DNA of 64,000 nt from Melioribacteraceae bacterium (GCA_021740785.1 JAIOZI010000007.1:1-64000), one strand, 5' to 3'; counted from the stretch's first letter, positions 1-9,947 are shown. A program made the numbers and translations. The notes: a model not told the origin generated them from the sequence alone.

Positions 1-81
1 ATAATTCCAACAATCGTCTTCGGTCTTGAATTGATGAAGAAACTCCTGAAAATCTTTTGGATATCTTTCTTGAGCAATCAT
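1..81 (-). CDS. IS1595-family (ISXO2-like) transposase, N-terminal fragment at window edge
   Basis: Read on the minus strand from an ATG at 81-79, the frame stays open for 27 codons to the window edge. It begins MIAQERYPKDF and ends FKTEDDCWNY. The pattern aromatic-P-x-x-hydrophobic-x-x-F...F-x-T-E-x-x-C-x-x-Y is the usual start of IS1595/ISXO2-like transposases, just before their zinc ribbon and DDE catalytic domain, which would lie outside the window. Only the start is visible, so I cannot say whether the element is intact. The element's end should lie between 82 and about 180, but I could not identify its terminal inverted repeat. Identification rests on motif memory over a short stretch. 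Confidence 0.55.
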   Translation of the reverse strand, partial: MIAQERYPKDFQEFLHQFKTEDDCWNY

Positions 82-181
82 ATACAAACATAACGAATAT
101 TAGCAACTTGGCCTAAGCAGACTAGCAGTTTATTTTATTTGGAAACATAGCAGTCAGTCAATATGGTCTAATCCTTTAGTA

Positions 182-1198
182 TTGGGCGATTGTCTTCAGA
201 TTTGGAAGTCATTGGAATATATTCAGCCTAACACAGAAGATTTTCCCGATTCCTATTTCGAAAACAGTCTCGCATTATATAATGGAATTGAGCAAAATCT
301 TCAGTATCCCACAATATTTTGGGGTAAAGAGAAAGAAGCGGAGAATGTGGATGAATATAGACTTTACCGGGCATTTAATGAATCGGAAACACCACCGGAT
401 GATAATGATTTTTATTTAATTAATTCTGATAAAACAAATAAATTCTATTTCAAAGATATAGCTCTAACACGTCCAGGAGAACAGCTAGCAATTACCCACT
501 ACAAAGTAAAATCATTTTCTAACGGCAATTACGTAGATGAAACAAACAGCATGTTTTTTTTCGATGCAGGAATAGATTGGATTAATGCTTTATACCTTAC
601 TGAAATAGATAATCATCCCCATTTAGCTTGGGGACCACATCCCACATTTTCTCCAATCACAGGTTATAAGATTTACAGAGCAATGTCTGCCAATCCGGTT
701 AATCCGCTATCTCTAAACTATACTATCATCGGTACAACCACTGATGATGAATTTGAATATACTGATGTAGAAGTATTTGTTGACGGGCAAAATCCGGTTT
801 ATGTTTATTATTATGTTAAAGCCTATTATACAAACGGAAAGTCATTCAATTATTCATCACGTACAAACTTTGTGGATATTGAAGGAGCCTGGTGGCCTTG
901 GAAACAAGGAATAAAACAAGAGATGAAGGAAGTACATGAGTTTAAACTTGCTCAAAATTTTCCTAACCAATTTAATCCGTCAACTGAGATAACTTATATA
1001 ATACCCAAAGAAAACCATGTTCAGTTAAAAGTGTACGATACATTCGGAAGGGAAGTTGCAGTACTTGTAAAAGAAAGACAAAACGTAGGAACGCACACGG
1101 TAAATTTCAACGGAGAAAAACTAGCAAGCGGAGTTTACATTTATGAAATGGTAACCGGTGAATTTAGATATATCAGAAAAATGCTGCTTGTAAAATGA
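182..1198 (+). CDS. T9SS-sorted surface protein with fibronectin-like domains, N-terminus missing
   Basis: The C-terminal ~85 residues are a T9SS type A sorting domain (FKLAQNFPNQFNPST core, then LKVYDTFGREV and ASGVYIYEM...RKMLLVK), so the product should be exported and anchored or released at the cell surface. The part before it has two fibronectin/Ig-like beta-sandwich units (around residues 45-130 and 140-235; YRLYRA and YKIYRA strands). There is no signal peptide. The TTG at 182 is only a formal start; the frame stays open upstream to about 104, where it meets a stop near the putative transposase end. A cargo protein without export signal is unlikely to work, so this is probably the 3' part of a gene cut by the neighbouring insertion element. 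The core reads NQFNP instead of NPFNP, a small sign of drift. Confidence 0.7.
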   Translation: MGDCLQIWKSLEYIQPNTEDFPDSYFENSLALYNGIEQNLQYPTIFWGKEKEAENVDEYRLYRAFNESETPPDDNDFYLINSDKTNKFYFKDIALTRPGEQLAITHYKVKSFSNGNYVDETNSMFFFDAGIDWINALYLTEIDNHPHLAWGPHPTFSPITGYKIYRAMSANPVNPLSLNYTIIGTTTDDEFEYTDVEVFVDGQNPVYVYYYVKAYYTNGKSFNYSSRTNFVDIEGAWWPWKQGIKQEMKEVHEFKLAQNFPNQFNPSTEITYIIPKENHVQLKVYDTFGREVAVLVKERQNVGTHTVNFNGEKLASGVYIYEMVTGEFRYIRKMLLVK

Positions 1199-1211
1199 AA
1201 ATGGAAAACTG

Positions 1212-1856
1212 ATGGATAAAATACTGTATCAAATTCAAAAAGATTATTTGGAACGGTTCAGGAAACCCGTTGATGAGTTGATTACTGAAATGGAAGAGTA
1301 CGCTAAAGCAAATCGTATACCGATTCTTGGATGGTTATCTGCCGAGTTTTTGGAACACCTGGTAATGATACAACAGCCGAAAAGAGTGCTTGAAATTGGA
1401 ACCGCAATCGGATATTCAACAATTCGAATTGCCAGGCATTTAAAGAAAAAAAGTAGAGTTGATACAATTGAAAAAAGCGCGGATGATATTGAAATTGCGA
1501 AAGGATTTATTGAAAAGTCAGGAGTATCAAAGAAGATAAAATTAATTGAAGGCGATGCGATGGATATTATGCCGGATCTCGACAAGAAATATAATTTCAT
1601 CTTTATTGATGCCGATAAAGAAGATTATAAAAAATTATTTTATTATTCATTAATGCTGTTAAAAAAGGGCGGAGTAATTTTCATCGATAATCTTCTTTGG
1701 CATGGGTTTGCTGCGGCGAAAAAAGTCCCCGATTCTTATAAAGCTTCGGCTAAGTACATAAACAATTTTAATAATTTATTTACATCACAGGTTACTTTGA
1801 AGACTTCAATACTGCCAATAGGTGACGGGATTGGGTTAGGAGTGAAAATTGGCTAA
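1212..1856 (+). CDS. SAM-dependent O-methyltransferase (YrrM/TrmR-like, Methyltransf_3 family)
   Basis: A 214-residue class I methyltransferase. SAM motif I is VLEIGTAIGYST (about residues 60-71); an acidic residue after the second strand (VDTIEKS) should bind the SAM ribose, and FIFIDADKEDY (about 130-140) matches the metal/substrate-binding motif of catechol-type O-methyltransferases. Bacterial homologues include YrrM/TrmR, which methylates a tRNA wobble uridine derivative, and small-molecule O-methyltransferases; the sequence does not decide between them. It starts 13 bp after the preceding gene and overlaps the next by 8 bp, so it is probably translated with the small protein that follows. 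Confidence 0.85.
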   Translation: MDKILYQIQKDYLERFRKPVDELITEMEEYAKANRIPILGWLSAEFLEHLVMIQQPKRVLEIGTAIGYSTIRIARHLKKKSRVDTIEKSADDIEIAKGFIEKSGVSKKIKLIEGDAMDIMPDLDKKYNFIFIDADKEDYKKLFYYSLMLLKKGGVIFIDNLLWHGFAAAKKVPDSYKASAKYINNFNNLFTSQVTLKTSILPIGDGIGLGVKIG

Positions 1857-2286
1857 GTTAAAAAACGATGAAGTTAAACAGAGAGTTGAAAGTTTTATTG
1901 AGGAAGTAAATAATTTTTCGAATCATAAAATTTCCAACACAGAAGATATCGAAAGAATTCTCGGCATTATTTTTACGAATGATTTGGAAAGAAAACTGAA
2001 TGATGCTGTATTTACCGCAAAATATTTTCAGGGCTTAACAAAAATACTTAAAGACCCGGGTAACAATTTAGACCAAGATTATCAAGATGAGATGAAGACT
2101 GAATATATCGAAGTGGTGAATAGTTTGAAGTCTTTACTGAAAGAGATACTTAGTTACGGAACAAGTTTCATATCTAATGTATACGATGAGAAGTATTTTC
2201 AACTTACACAACAGTCATTACTGAATCTTACTTCATTAAGTGATGATCTTGCATTGATAAAAACATATCTGAATTCTAAAAAATAA
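1849..2286 (+). CDS. conserved hypothetical helical protein
   Basis: I do not recognise the family. The 145-residue product is highly charged, predicted mostly alpha-helical, with no signal peptide, membrane segment or cysteine. The start is a TTG (MAKLKNDEVKQRVESF) inside the end of the methyltransferase gene, with AGGAG a few bases upstream (around 1839-1843); the 8-bp overlap suggests translational coupling. A good stem-loop follows the stop. A role tied to the methyltransferase is possible only by position. Confidence 0.6.
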   Translation: MAKLKNDEVKQRVESFIEEVNNFSNHKISNTEDIERILGIIFTNDLERKLNDAVFTAKYFQGLTKILKDPGNNLDQDYQDEMKTEYIEVVNSLKSLLKEILSYGTSFISNVYDEKYFQLTQQSLLNLTSLSDDLALIKTYLNSKK

Positions 2287-2290
2287 AAAA

Positions 2291-2315
2291 ACCCGCTGAA
2301 TAAAGTGCAGCGGGT
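2291..2315. terminator. bidirectional terminator hairpin
   Basis: A perfect 8-bp stem (ACCCGCTG / CAGCGGGT) with a 9-nt loop lies between two convergent genes. An A-run precedes it on the plus strand, giving a strong U-run for the minus-strand Rrf2 gene; the plus-strand side has only a weak T-run. Confidence 0.75.
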
Positions 2316-2341
2316 CTTTCAAACAGCTTTATATTTGCTGC

Positions 2342-2770
2342 TTAATTTTTTCGTTTCAAAGTTTCAGAATATTTTTCAGCAACTTCCTGAACAGACTTGC
2401 TGGAAATCAAATTATATATTCTATTTCTAAGTTCCGCCCATTCTTCGTGAAGTGGACAAGGATTTTCGTCAGAGCACTCTTTTAACCCGGTAACACATTT
2501 AAGATTAATAACCGGACCTTCAACACGCTCAACAATTTCTAAAATGGAACTTCTTTTTGCAAGTTCAGTAATTTTAAATCCTCCGCCTCTTCCTTTAAAT
2601 GAATCGACGTAGCCGTATTTTGCCATCCGCTGCAAAATCTTTGCAAGGTAATGTGCAGGAATTTCTTCACTTTTTGCAATCTCTGAAGACATGATTAATG
2701 ATTCTTTCGATTGTCTTGCCAGAAATAGAATTGCCCGGATTGCATATTCTCCAGTTTTAGTATAAATCAT
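2342..2770 (-). CDS. Rrf2-family transcriptional regulator (IscR/NsrR-like)
   Basis: The N-terminal winged helix begins MIYTKTGEYAIRAILFLARQ, the family signature, with the recognition region around residues 28-60 (EIPAHYLAKILQRMAKYG) and a GRGGGF wing. Three cysteines in the C-terminal half (C-V-T-G-L-K-E-C-x5-CP, about residues 92-106) match the cluster ligands of Fe-S Rrf2 regulators such as IscR and NsrR. The length (142 aa) is normal. No isc, suf or NO-detoxification genes are adjacent, so the target regulon is not shown. The start has a GGAAAAAGGG Shine-Dalgarno region just upstream. The 170 bp upstream is AT-rich and presumably holds its promoter. Confidence 0.85.
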   Translation of the reverse strand: MIYTKTGEYAIRAILFLARQSKESLIMSSEIAKSEEIPAHYLAKILQRMAKYGYVDSFKGRGGGFKITELAKRSSILEIVERVEGPVINLKCVTGLKECSDENPCPLHEEWAELRNRIYNLISSKSVQEVAEKYSETLKRKN

Positions 2771-2940
2771 CCCTTTTTCCCCGTTAATTATTATTTGATA
2801 GCTTTAAACATATCTTTGGGAGCTTTTTATCTTTTATAATAATAAGTAAATAAGAACTTTTTGTCAACAATTATAAATATAAAAATAGTCTTATTAGTCT
2901 AATTTAGCAATAAAAAAAATGACCCGAATATCTTGATTCC

Positions 2941-3546
2941 TCAAATGTAGTGAATTGAGCCCATATCATCAATCTCAATTTTACCTTTGGAAGAATCTAT
3001 CAGTTCGGATTTTAGCTTGTCTAATTCTCCCGGCACAATTAAAAATTCAATTCCGGGCTTTTCCTCAAAAATATTTTCTGTTATTTGTGTGTCATAATTT
3101 GAGAGAAAATGATGTACGGTTGAGATAAATTCATAATCAAATTTAATTCTGAACTTCAAATATTTTTTCTTTACTACTATTTTAGCCGTGTTTAAGGTTT
3201 CAAAAGCGGATTTATAATAAGCTTTTCCCAATGGACCCACTCCGAGCTTTGTACCACCAAAATACCTCACAACAACAACTAAAACATTAGTCAGATCGAA
3301 ATGCTGGATTGCATTCATAATCCTGATACCGGCAGTACCGTTCGGTTCACCATCATCGGAATACTTTTCTGAACCATCAATCAATTTATAAGCATAACAA
3401 TGATGAGTTGCATTATAATGTTCTTTTTTTATGGCTTCTAATATTTCAGTGCTCTCCTCAATAGATAAAATAGGAAATGCTTTCCCTATGAAACTTGAAC
3501 CTTTTTCTTTGAATTTTGATTCAGTATACAGTGCGATTGTCTTCAT
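2941..3546 (-). CDS. YigZ/IMPACT family protein
   Basis: A 201-residue UPF0029/IMPACT protein. The motif SDDGEPNGTAGIRI (about residues 62-75) and VVVVRYFGGTKLGVGPLGKAY (about 88-108, written across the region) are the family hallmarks, followed by the C-terminal ferredoxin-like DUF1949-type domain (about 135-198). Members are linked to translation and stress control by similarity to eukaryotic IMPACT, but the bacterial function is not established. It stands alone, divergent from uvrA, with 80-90 bp between. Confidence 0.85.
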   Translation of the reverse strand: MKTIALYTESKFKEKGSSFIGKAFPILSIEESTEILEAIKKEHYNATHHCYAYKLIDGSEKYSDDGEPNGTAGIRIMNAIQHFDLTNVLVVVVRYFGGTKLGVGPLGKAYYKSAFETLNTAKIVVKKKYLKFRIKFDYEFISTVHHFLSNYDTQITENIFEEKPGIEFLIVPGELDKLKSELIDSSKGKIEIDDMGSIHYI

Positions 3547-3638
3547 AGTAAAATCTGTTAGAATTTATGTGCAAAATAAAATTGATTTTCAACGAGTCAA
3601 TACCTAATATACAAAGTTAATCTTTTTTGAAGTTTGGA

Positions 3639-6470
3639 ATGAATTATACAAATAAAATTATAATAAAAGGGGCACGCGAGCATAATCTCAAAAATATTGA
3701 TGTTGAGATTCCTCGTGATACGTTAACTGTGATCACCGGGCTTTCAGGTTCGGGTAAGTCTTCGCTGGCATTTGATACGATATATGCGGAGGGACAAAGA
3801 AGGTATATAGAATCTCTCTCTGCTTATGCCCGTCAATTTTTGAATGTGCTTGAAAAACCGGAAGTAGATCTGATTGAAGGACTCAGTCCGGCAATTTCCA
3901 TTGAACAGAAATCAACATCGCATAACCCTCGATCAACTGTGGGAACGGTGACAGAGATTTACGATTATTTACGCCTGCTGTTTGCTAGACTCGGTACACC
4001 GCATTGTTACAATTGCGGTAGAAAGGTTAGTAAACAGTCGGCAGCCCAAATAATTGAGTTCCTCCAGAAAGAATATGACGGTAAAAAAATTCAAATTTTT
4101 GCGCCTGTTGTAAGGGGACGTAAAGGGCATTACCGTGAATTGTTTGAAGAAATTTTAAAAGATGGATTTGTAAGAGTACGCGTTGATAATGAAATTCATG
4201 AACTGAATGACGGATTTAAAATAGACCGTTACAAAATTCATGATATCGAAATTGTGATTGACAGGTTAAAAGTTAGTGATAGTTCATCGTTCAGGCTCAG
4301 TGAGTCAATCGATGTAGCATTAAATTACGGTCAAGGTAACCTAATTGTAAATGATGGTAAAGATGATAAAGTTTTCAGCCGTAATCTTGCATGTTCCCAT
4401 TGCGGGATTAGTTTTCAAGAATTAGCGCCGAACTCGTTCTCGTTTAACTCACCTTATGGCTCATGTCCCGATTGTGAAGGCTTGGGTGAAAAAAGTGAAC
4501 TGGATATTGATCTAATAATTCCCGACCGAAGTAAATCTATAAATGAAGAAGGAATTGCTGCCCTTGGTAAACCAAGAAAAATTTGGTTTTTCAATCAATT
4601 GGAAGCAGTAGCCGAAAAATATGATTTTACATTCGATACGAAGCTGAAAGATTTGAATGACGAACAATTGGATGTTGTTCTCAATGGAAGTGATGAGAAA
4701 ATTCCCTTCGTTTATACTTTCGGGGGCGGCAAATCTGTTACTTACAAGCATAAGTTCAACGGTGTTATCAATTATATCAAAAATTATTATGATAATACAT
4801 CCTCCAGCAAAATACGTGATTGGGCAGATTCATTTATGAACACAAAGGTATGCTCAACATGTAATGGCGGAAGATTGAAAAAGGAATCATTATCTGTAAC
4901 AATTGATAATAAAAACATCAGCGAAATCACAAATCTTTCGATTGAAAAATCCATACTTTTTTTCAACGATCTCAAATTTTCCGACCGCGAGGAAATTATC
5001 GGGAAGCAGATTTTGAAAGAGATCCGTGAACGTTTGAATTTTCTTTTGAATGTTGGTCTCGATTATCTGACATTGGATAGATCTGCACGAACGCTTTCCG
5101 GTGGTGAATCACAACGTATCAGATTAGCAACTCAAATCGGTTCACAACTCGCAGGAGTATTATATGTTTTGGATGAACCGAGTATCGGTCTGCACCAAAG
5201 TGATAACATTAAATTGATCAATTCGCTTAAGAAATTAAGAGATTTGGGAAATACAATTATCGTAGTTGAGCATGATCGTGAAACAATCGAAAGCTCCGAT
5301 TTTATGATTGATCTGGGTCCGCTGGCGGGAGAACACGGCGGCGAATTATGTCTTGCCGGGTTAACCCCTGATATTATCAAACACAAAAACGGTTCCGATT
5401 CACTCACGGTAAAATATCTTCACAATGAAAGAAGTATTTCCATCCCGGAATTCAGAAGAGACGGAAGCATGAAATTTATTGAGTTGAAAGGCGCATCGGG
5501 AAATAATTTAAAAAACCTCAATGTTAAGATTCCACTCGGAAAATTAGTAGTGATAACAGGAGTAAGCGGTTCGGGAAAATCGACCTTAGTTAATGAAACT
5601 CTGGTTAAAATACTGATGCGAAAAATTTACAATTCAAAAGTTGTTCCTCTTCCTTATAAAGATGTAAAAGGTTTGGAAAACATCGATAAAATTATTGAGA
5701 TCGATCAGTCACCGATCGGCAGAACGCCAAGATCAAACCCGGCTACCTATACCGGTTTGTTTACATTTATCCGGGATTTATTCGCACAGTTGCCGGAATC
5801 CAAAATTAGGGGATACAAACCGGGCAGATTTAGTTTTAACGTGAAAGGCGGAAGATGTGAAGAATGTGAGGGTGACGGAGTAAAAAAAATCGAGATGAAT
5901 TTTCTTCCTGACGTTTATGTGCATTGTGAAGTTTGCAACGGTAAAAGATATAACCGGGAAACATTGGAAATTCTGTATAAAACCAAATCGATTGCTGATG
6001 TTTTGAATATGACTGTTGAAGAAGCGCTATCTTTTTTTGAAGATCTTCCGCGAATAAAAAGGAAGTTGAAAGCAATAAACGATGTCGGGTTAGGTTATAT
6101 AAAAATTGGTCAGCAGGCAACAACACTTTCAGGCGGTGAGGCGCAGCGAGTTAAATTGGCAACAGAATTAAGCAAGGTTGGAACCGGGAAAACTCTTTAT
6201 GTTATGGATGAACCGACAACAGGCTTGCATTTTGAAGATGTAAATGTTTTGTTGAACGTATTAAATAAATTGGTTGATAAAGGCAACACGGTGATTATTG
6301 TTGAACATAATTTGGATGTGATCAAGGTTGCTGATTGGATTATTGATTTAGGTCCTGGCGGGGGAGAACACGGCGGTGAAATTGTTGCAGAAGGTACGCC
6401 GGAAATAATTTCAATAGTTAAGAAAAGTATAACAGGTAATTTTTTGGAAAGAGAACTTACAAGAAAATAG
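3639..6470 (+). CDS. uvrA: excinuclease ABC subunit A
   Basis: UvrA, the DNA damage sensor of nucleotide excision repair. It contains two ABC ATPase modules: Walker [10 protein letters not shown] near the N-terminus with signature LSGGESQR about residue 490, and Walker [10 protein letters not shown] about residue 640 with signature LSGGEAQR about 830. Zinc-binding pairs are visible (C-x-x-CG ... C-x-x-CEGLG about 255-285; CEECEGDG ... CEVCNGKRY about 735-770). [20 protein letters not shown] is diagnostic. A TTG at 3627 would add four residues, but the ATG at 3639 ([19 protein letters not shown]) fits the family start. It is followed after 9 bp by the amidohydrolase gene. Confidence 0.97.
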   Translation: MNYTNKIIIKGAREHNLKNIDVEIPRDTLTVITGLSGSGKSSLAFDTIYAEGQRRYIESLSAYARQFLNVLEKPEVDLIEGLSPAISIEQKSTSHNPRSTVGTVTEIYDYLRLLFARLGTPHCYNCGRKVSKQSAAQIIEFLQKEYDGKKIQIFAPVVRGRKGHYRELFEEILKDGFVRVRVDNEIHELNDGFKIDRYKIHDIEIVIDRLKVSDSSSFRLSESIDVALNYGQGNLIVNDGKDDKVFSRNLACSHCGISFQELAPNSFSFNSPYGSCPDCEGLGEKSELDIDLIIPDRSKSINEEGIAALGKPRKIWFFNQLEAVAEKYDFTFDTKLKDLNDEQLDVVLNGSDEKIPFVYTFGGGKSVTYKHKFNGVINYIKNYYDNTSSSKIRDWADSFMNTKVCSTCNGGRLKKESLSVTIDNKNISEITNLSIEKSILFFNDLKFSDREEIIGKQILKEIRERLNFLLNVGLDYLTLDRSARTLSGGESQRIRLATQIGSQLAGVLYVLDEPSIGLHQSDNIKLINSLKKLRDLGNTIIVVEHDRETIESSDFMIDLGPLAGEHGGELCLAGLTPDIIKHKNGSDSLTVKYLHNERSISIPEFRRDGSMKFIELKGASGNNLKNLNVKIPLGKLVVITGVSGSGKSTLVNETLVKILMRKIYNSKVVPLPYKDVKGLENIDKIIEIDQSPIGRTPRSNPATYTGLFTFIRDLFAQLPESKIRGYKPGRFSFNVKGGRCEECEGDGVKKIEMNFLPDVYVHCEVCNGKRYNRETLEILYKTKSIADVLNMTVEEALSFFEDLPRIKRKLKAINDVGLGYIKIGQQATTLSGGEAQRVKLATELSKVGTGKTLYVMDEPTTGLHFEDVNVLLNVLNKLVDKGNTVIIVEHNLDVIKVADWIIDLGPGGGEHGGEIVAEGTPEIISIVKKSITGNFLERELTRK

Positions 6471-6479
6471 AAAGGTGCA

Positions 6480-7832
6480 ATGAGTAAAAAAATAATAATA
6501 CCGAAAAGAATAGTAACTGCAAATAATCAAAGGGAAATTTTAATAAATCATGCAGTAGAAATTACGGATAAGAGAATCACGGCAATATTGGATCTAAAAG
6601 AATTTGATCTCTCCAAATATGATGGTGATATTCAAGAATTTCCAGCGCTTACTCTTATTCCGGGTTTCGTTCAAACGCATATTCATTTGTGTCAAACTCT
6701 TTTCCGAGGTTTAGCAGATGAATTGGAATTGCTCGACTGGCTGCAGCAAAGAATCTTCCCGTATGAAAATTCGCATAACCAAAGTTCACTTAAAGCATCT
6801 GCCAGGTTGGGAATTCATGAACTCCTCACCTCCGGAACCACAACTTTTATGGATATGGGAACCATCAATTATGAGGAAGTAATTTTTGAGGAACTTCTCA
6901 ATTCCGGTATAAAAGCAATAGCCGGTAAGACAATGATGGATATCAATGATTTGTACCCGGAATTTGTTGAAACTACTAAAGATAGTCTTAAAAGAAGTTA
7001 CGAACTCGCTGAGGAATTTCACAATTCTGACAACGGACGAATTAAGTACGGGTTCGCACCAAGATTTGTACTTTCCTGCACTGAAGAGCTTTTGAAAGAG
7101 ACAAAATCAATGATGCAAGATTTTGACGGTTCAATTTTCCATACTCATTCTTCGGAAAATAAAAAAGAGATTGAAGCCGTAAAGCGAATGCATAATAAGG
7201 AAAATATCGAATATTTCGAATCGATTGATGTTCTTAGTGACCAAACTGTGCTGGCTCATTGCATTCATGTGAGCGACAGCGAGATGGCTCTGTTGAAATC
7301 AAGCGGAACCCGTGTTTCCCATTGTCCATCCTCCAATCTTAAATTAGGTTCGGGTATTGCAGATATTCCGAGATATATGCGGGAAGGTATTTCGGTTTCT
7401 TTAGGTGCCGACGGAGCGCCGTGTAATAATAATCTCGATGTTTTCACCGAAATGAGATTAGCTTCATTGATTCAGAAACCGGTATACGGTCCTACGGTAA
7501 TGAAAGCCGAAGAAGTTTTTCGATTGGCAACTATTGAGGGCGCAAAAGCGTTACACTTGGAGAATGAAGTTGGTTCGGTTGAAATTGGAAAATATGCCGA
7601 CTTGGTGATGTTAAATCTCGATATACCAACTAGCAATCTGTTAACCGAAGATGAACAAGTTTACTCATCGATTGTTTATTCTGTTGGAAAGTCCAGCGTA
7701 AAGGAAGTTATGGTTAACGGTAAATGGCTGGTCCGTGATGGTGAATCAATTGATTACGATAAAGATGAATTATACAGCACGGGCAAAAGTGAATTAGAAA
7801 AATTAATCGAAAGAGCAAAGGTCAATTCATGA
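6480..7832 (+). CDS. amidohydrolase, MtaD-like (5-methylthioadenosine/S-adenosylhomocysteine deaminase family)
   Basis: A 450-residue metal-dependent hydrolase of the AtzA/TrzN/MtaD group. Metal ligands are visible: the H-x-H pair in VQTHIHLCQ (residues 67 and 69), the histidine of THSSENKKE (about 220), the histidine of LAHCIHVSD (about 260) and the aspartate of SLGADGAPCNNN (about 311). The HSSE and GADGAPCNN motifs match deaminases acting on adenosyl compounds rather than triazine hydrolases. It probably salvages S-adenosylhomocysteine, methylthioadenosine or deoxyadenosine by deamination. An AAAGGTG ribosome site sits just before the ATG, and the gene overlaps rdgB by 4 bp, forming a uvrA-amidohydrolase-rdgB-lipoprotein cluster. 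Confidence 0.8.
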   Translation: MSKKIIIPKRIVTANNQREILINHAVEITDKRITAILDLKEFDLSKYDGDIQEFPALTLIPGFVQTHIHLCQTLFRGLADELELLDWLQQRIFPYENSHNQSSLKASARLGIHELLTSGTTTFMDMGTINYEEVIFEELLNSGIKAIAGKTMMDINDLYPEFVETTKDSLKRSYELAEEFHNSDNGRIKYGFAPRFVLSCTEELLKETKSMMQDFDGSIFHTHSSENKKEIEAVKRMHNKENIEYFESIDVLSDQTVLAHCIHVSDSEMALLKSSGTRVSHCPSSNLKLGSGIADIPRYMREGISVSLGADGAPCNNNLDVFTEMRLASLIQKPVYGPTVMKAEEVFRLATIEGAKALHLENEVGSVEIGKYADLVMLNLDIPTSNLLTEDEQVYSSIVYSVGKSSVKEVMVNGKWLVRDGESIDYDKDELYSTGKSELEKLIERAKVNS

Positions 7833-8419
7833 AGCAAATTCTTTTTGCAACGGGGAATAAAGGAAAACTTAAAGAAGTCAGAAATATTTTTTTGGGTTCC
7901 GGGATTGAGATATTATCTCCCGATGATTTTGGCGGTATAGATGAAATTGAAGAAAACGGTAACTCTTTTGAAGAAAATTCTATTTTAAAAGCCAGGATTG
8001 TTAACGAAAAATTTTCAATTCCTACAATTGCAGATGATTCCGGTTTAAGTGTTGAGCAATTAGAAGGCAGACCCGGAATTTATTCAGCGCGTTATGCCGG
8101 TGAAAATTGCACCTTCGATGATAATAATCATAAGTTGATAAACGAGTTGAAAGAATTTTCTCTTCCGCATCATGCAAAGTTTGTTTGTTTCGCAGTTTAC
8201 TTCGACGGGAAAAAATTATTAAAATCAGAAGGATTTCTCCACGGAAAAATAATAGATGAATTCCGCGGCGAACATGGATTCGGGTATGACCCAATATTTA
8301 TTCCTGATGGTTTTCATTCAACTTTGGCAGAGATTGAATTGGGAGCGAAGAATAAAATTAGTCACCGTTCTGCTGCATTTACTAAACTAAAAGAAATGAT
8401 TCTTAATGAAACGAGTTGA
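7829..8419 (+). CDS. rdgB: XTP/dITP diphosphatase (non-canonical purine NTP pyrophosphatase)
   Basis: A Ham1/RdgB family enzyme that hydrolyses XTP, ITP and dITP to monophosphates and so keeps deaminated purines out of DNA and RNA. Motifs: FATGNKGKLKEV at the N-terminus (residues 5-16), ADDSGLSVEQLEGRPGIYSA (about 68-87) with the catalytic/metal aspartates, and GFGYDPIF (about 150). The length of 196 aa is standard. ATGA overlap with the upstream deaminase gene couples two purine-related functions. Its end overlaps the next gene by 14 bp. Confidence 0.95.
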   Translation: MKQILFATGNKGKLKEVRNIFLGSGIEILSPDDFGGIDEIEENGNSFEENSILKARIVNEKFSIPTIADDSGLSVEQLEGRPGIYSARYAGENCTFDDNNHKLINELKEFSLPHHAKFVCFAVYFDGKKLLKSEGFLHGKIIDEFRGEHGFGYDPIFIPDGFHSTLAEIELGAKNKISHRSAAFTKLKEMILNETS

Positions 8420-9263
8420 TTATTTAATACTTGTTATAGTGTTGTTTTTATATGCTTGTGAAGAGGATACAAATGTTCAGCCGGAAGTCTATTCAGGTCC
8501 TTCCGCTTCTGATTACTTTCCCGGTGAAATCGGAACCGAATTTAATTATTCATTTAAAATTTATGATTCTGAGATGTCGTCTCAAATTGATGAAGGTACT
8601 AGAATTTCAGTTATTGAAGATAGTGAAACTGTCAACGGCACACCTTATATGAAAATGAAGAACAGTATTAATTTAAATTCACTCTCGTCACCATTACAAT
8701 ACGAAACTCTTTACAGAACAACGAAAGGTGGAAATTCCGGTATATATTTTTTTATTGATACATCGAACATTTCATTTTCTTTCCCCGATTCCTTGATTCA
8801 AGAATTCGAGTTAACATTCAATTCAGATAAAGAATTGATTTTATTTTCCAATCCACTGTATGATGGTAAAGAGTGGACTGCATTTCAATTTGTAATGAGC
8901 AGCGAAATGTTTAACGGCATAAGTTTATCGGTATTCGAAGTTAAAGCTGATTACGACGGTCAACTTGAAATTACTCCAGGATATTTAAGTGAAGAAATCA
9001 GCAGCAAGAAAATTACATATCACATAATTATCTCTATGCCGAATTTTGAAAACCCGGTTGATTTTACTGATCCTGAAAACCCTAAATTGAATGTCATCAA
9101 CACGGAGTATTCAATCAGTCTATGGTTTGTAGAAGGAGAGGGAATAGTAAAATCTGAGGGAAATCTTTTTGCCTATTCCCTGCTGAATGGTTTCCAAACA
9201 GAATTACAAGATACGTCAAAATTTATTAGTGAGGATTTGGTAACCCGCAGTATTATTGAATAA
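8406..9263 (+). CDS. putative lipoprotein of unknown function
   Basis: The N-terminus MKRVDYLILVIVLFLYAC has a short basic start, hydrophobic core and an LYAC lipobox, so it should be a lipoprotein with the mature cysteine at residue 18, followed by acidic EED. The remaining ~265 residues look like beta-rich extracytoplasmic sequence (many alternating hydrophobic/polar stretches, GTEFNYSFKIYD early on). No catalytic motif is recognisable. It overlaps the end of rdgB by 14 bp and its stop abuts the stop of the convergent methyltransferase gene without a spacer. Confidence 0.65.
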   Translation: MKRVDYLILVIVLFLYACEEDTNVQPEVYSGPSASDYFPGEIGTEFNYSFKIYDSEMSSQIDEGTRISVIEDSETVNGTPYMKMKNSINLNSLSSPLQYETLYRTTKGGNSGIYFFIDTSNISFSFPDSLIQEFELTFNSDKELILFSNPLYDGKEWTAFQFVMSSEMFNGISLSVFEVKADYDGQLEITPGYLSEEISSKKITYHIIISMPNFENPVDFTDPENPKLNVINTEYSISLWFVEGEGIVKSEGNLFAYSLLNGFQTELQDTSKFISEDLVTRSIIE

Positions 9264-9947
9264 TCATTTTTGTCCTATCACCAATTGCACAATTCCAAAG
9301 GTCATAGACTTTCGTTGAACATTTGTAAATCCTGCTTCTTTTAAAAGTTTCGGTATATCAATTTTAGAATCAAATTCATTAACTGATTCGGGAAGATAAG
9401 TGTAAGCCTCTTTATCTTTCGATATAAATTTCCCAACTTTCGGAAGAACTTTATTGAAATAGAATAAATATAATTCCTTTACTAATTTATTTTGCGGTAG
9501 TCGAAATTCGAGTATAGTTACTTTCCCGTTTTCACATAAAACCCGGTGGAATGATTCAAATCCTTCCTTAATATCATAAAAATTACGTACGCCGAAAGCT
9601 ACCGTAATATTTGTAAAAACACCGGATTTAAAAGGTAATTCCTCCGCAACAGACTGAACAATTTTTCCCTTGCTCCAATCTCTTTTTTGATTAAAATATT
9701 TCAGCATATTTATTGATAGATCGGCGCCTATAATTTTTTCGACATTGAATTGTCTCGCCGCGATTGCAAAGTCACCGGTTCCGCATGCGACATCAAGTAA
9801 AACCGTTTGCCTATTCATACCGGTAAGCTTAAGCGCTTTTTTTCGCCAATAAAAATCAATTCCTGCACTTAACAAATGATTTAGTAAATCATACCTGTGT
9901 GAAATTGAATCAAATATTCTATTAACTTGTTTTCTTTTTTCTTTCAT
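9264..9947 (-). CDS. menG: demethylmenaquinone methyltransferase (MenG/UbiE)
   Basis: A 227-residue UbiE/COQ5 family methyltransferase. FDSISHRYDLLNHLLSAGID (about residues 12-31) and the SAM motif LLDVACGTGDFAIAA (about 51-65) are diagnostic, with FGVRNFYD (about 123) and TILEF (about 151) also in place. It performs the last methylation of menaquinone biosynthesis; with no ubiquinone expected in this lineage, MenG is the likely role. Convergent with the lipoprotein gene, stop codons abutting. The promoter should lie in the short region before 9965, divergent from the Cys-rich protein gene. Confidence 0.92.
   Translation of the reverse strand: MKEKRKQVNRIFDSISHRYDLLNHLLSAGIDFYWRKKALKLTGMNRQTVLLDVACGTGDFAIAARQFNVEKIIGADLSINMLKYFNQKRDWSKGKIVQSVAEELPFKSGVFTNITVAFGVRNFYDIKEGFESFHRVLCENGKVTILEFRLPQNKLVKELYLFYFNKVLPKVGKFISKDKEAYTYLPESVNEFDSKIDIPKLLKEAGFTNVQRKSMTFGIVQLVIGQK

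Noticed and set aside
3627-3638. TTG start for uvrA four codons upstream
   Set aside because: The ATG at 3639 matches the family N-terminus and the TTG has no ribosome site.
5836-6126. Long antisense frames inside uvrA and other housekeeping genes
   Set aside because: They shadow strongly conserved genes in other frames and show no protein family features.
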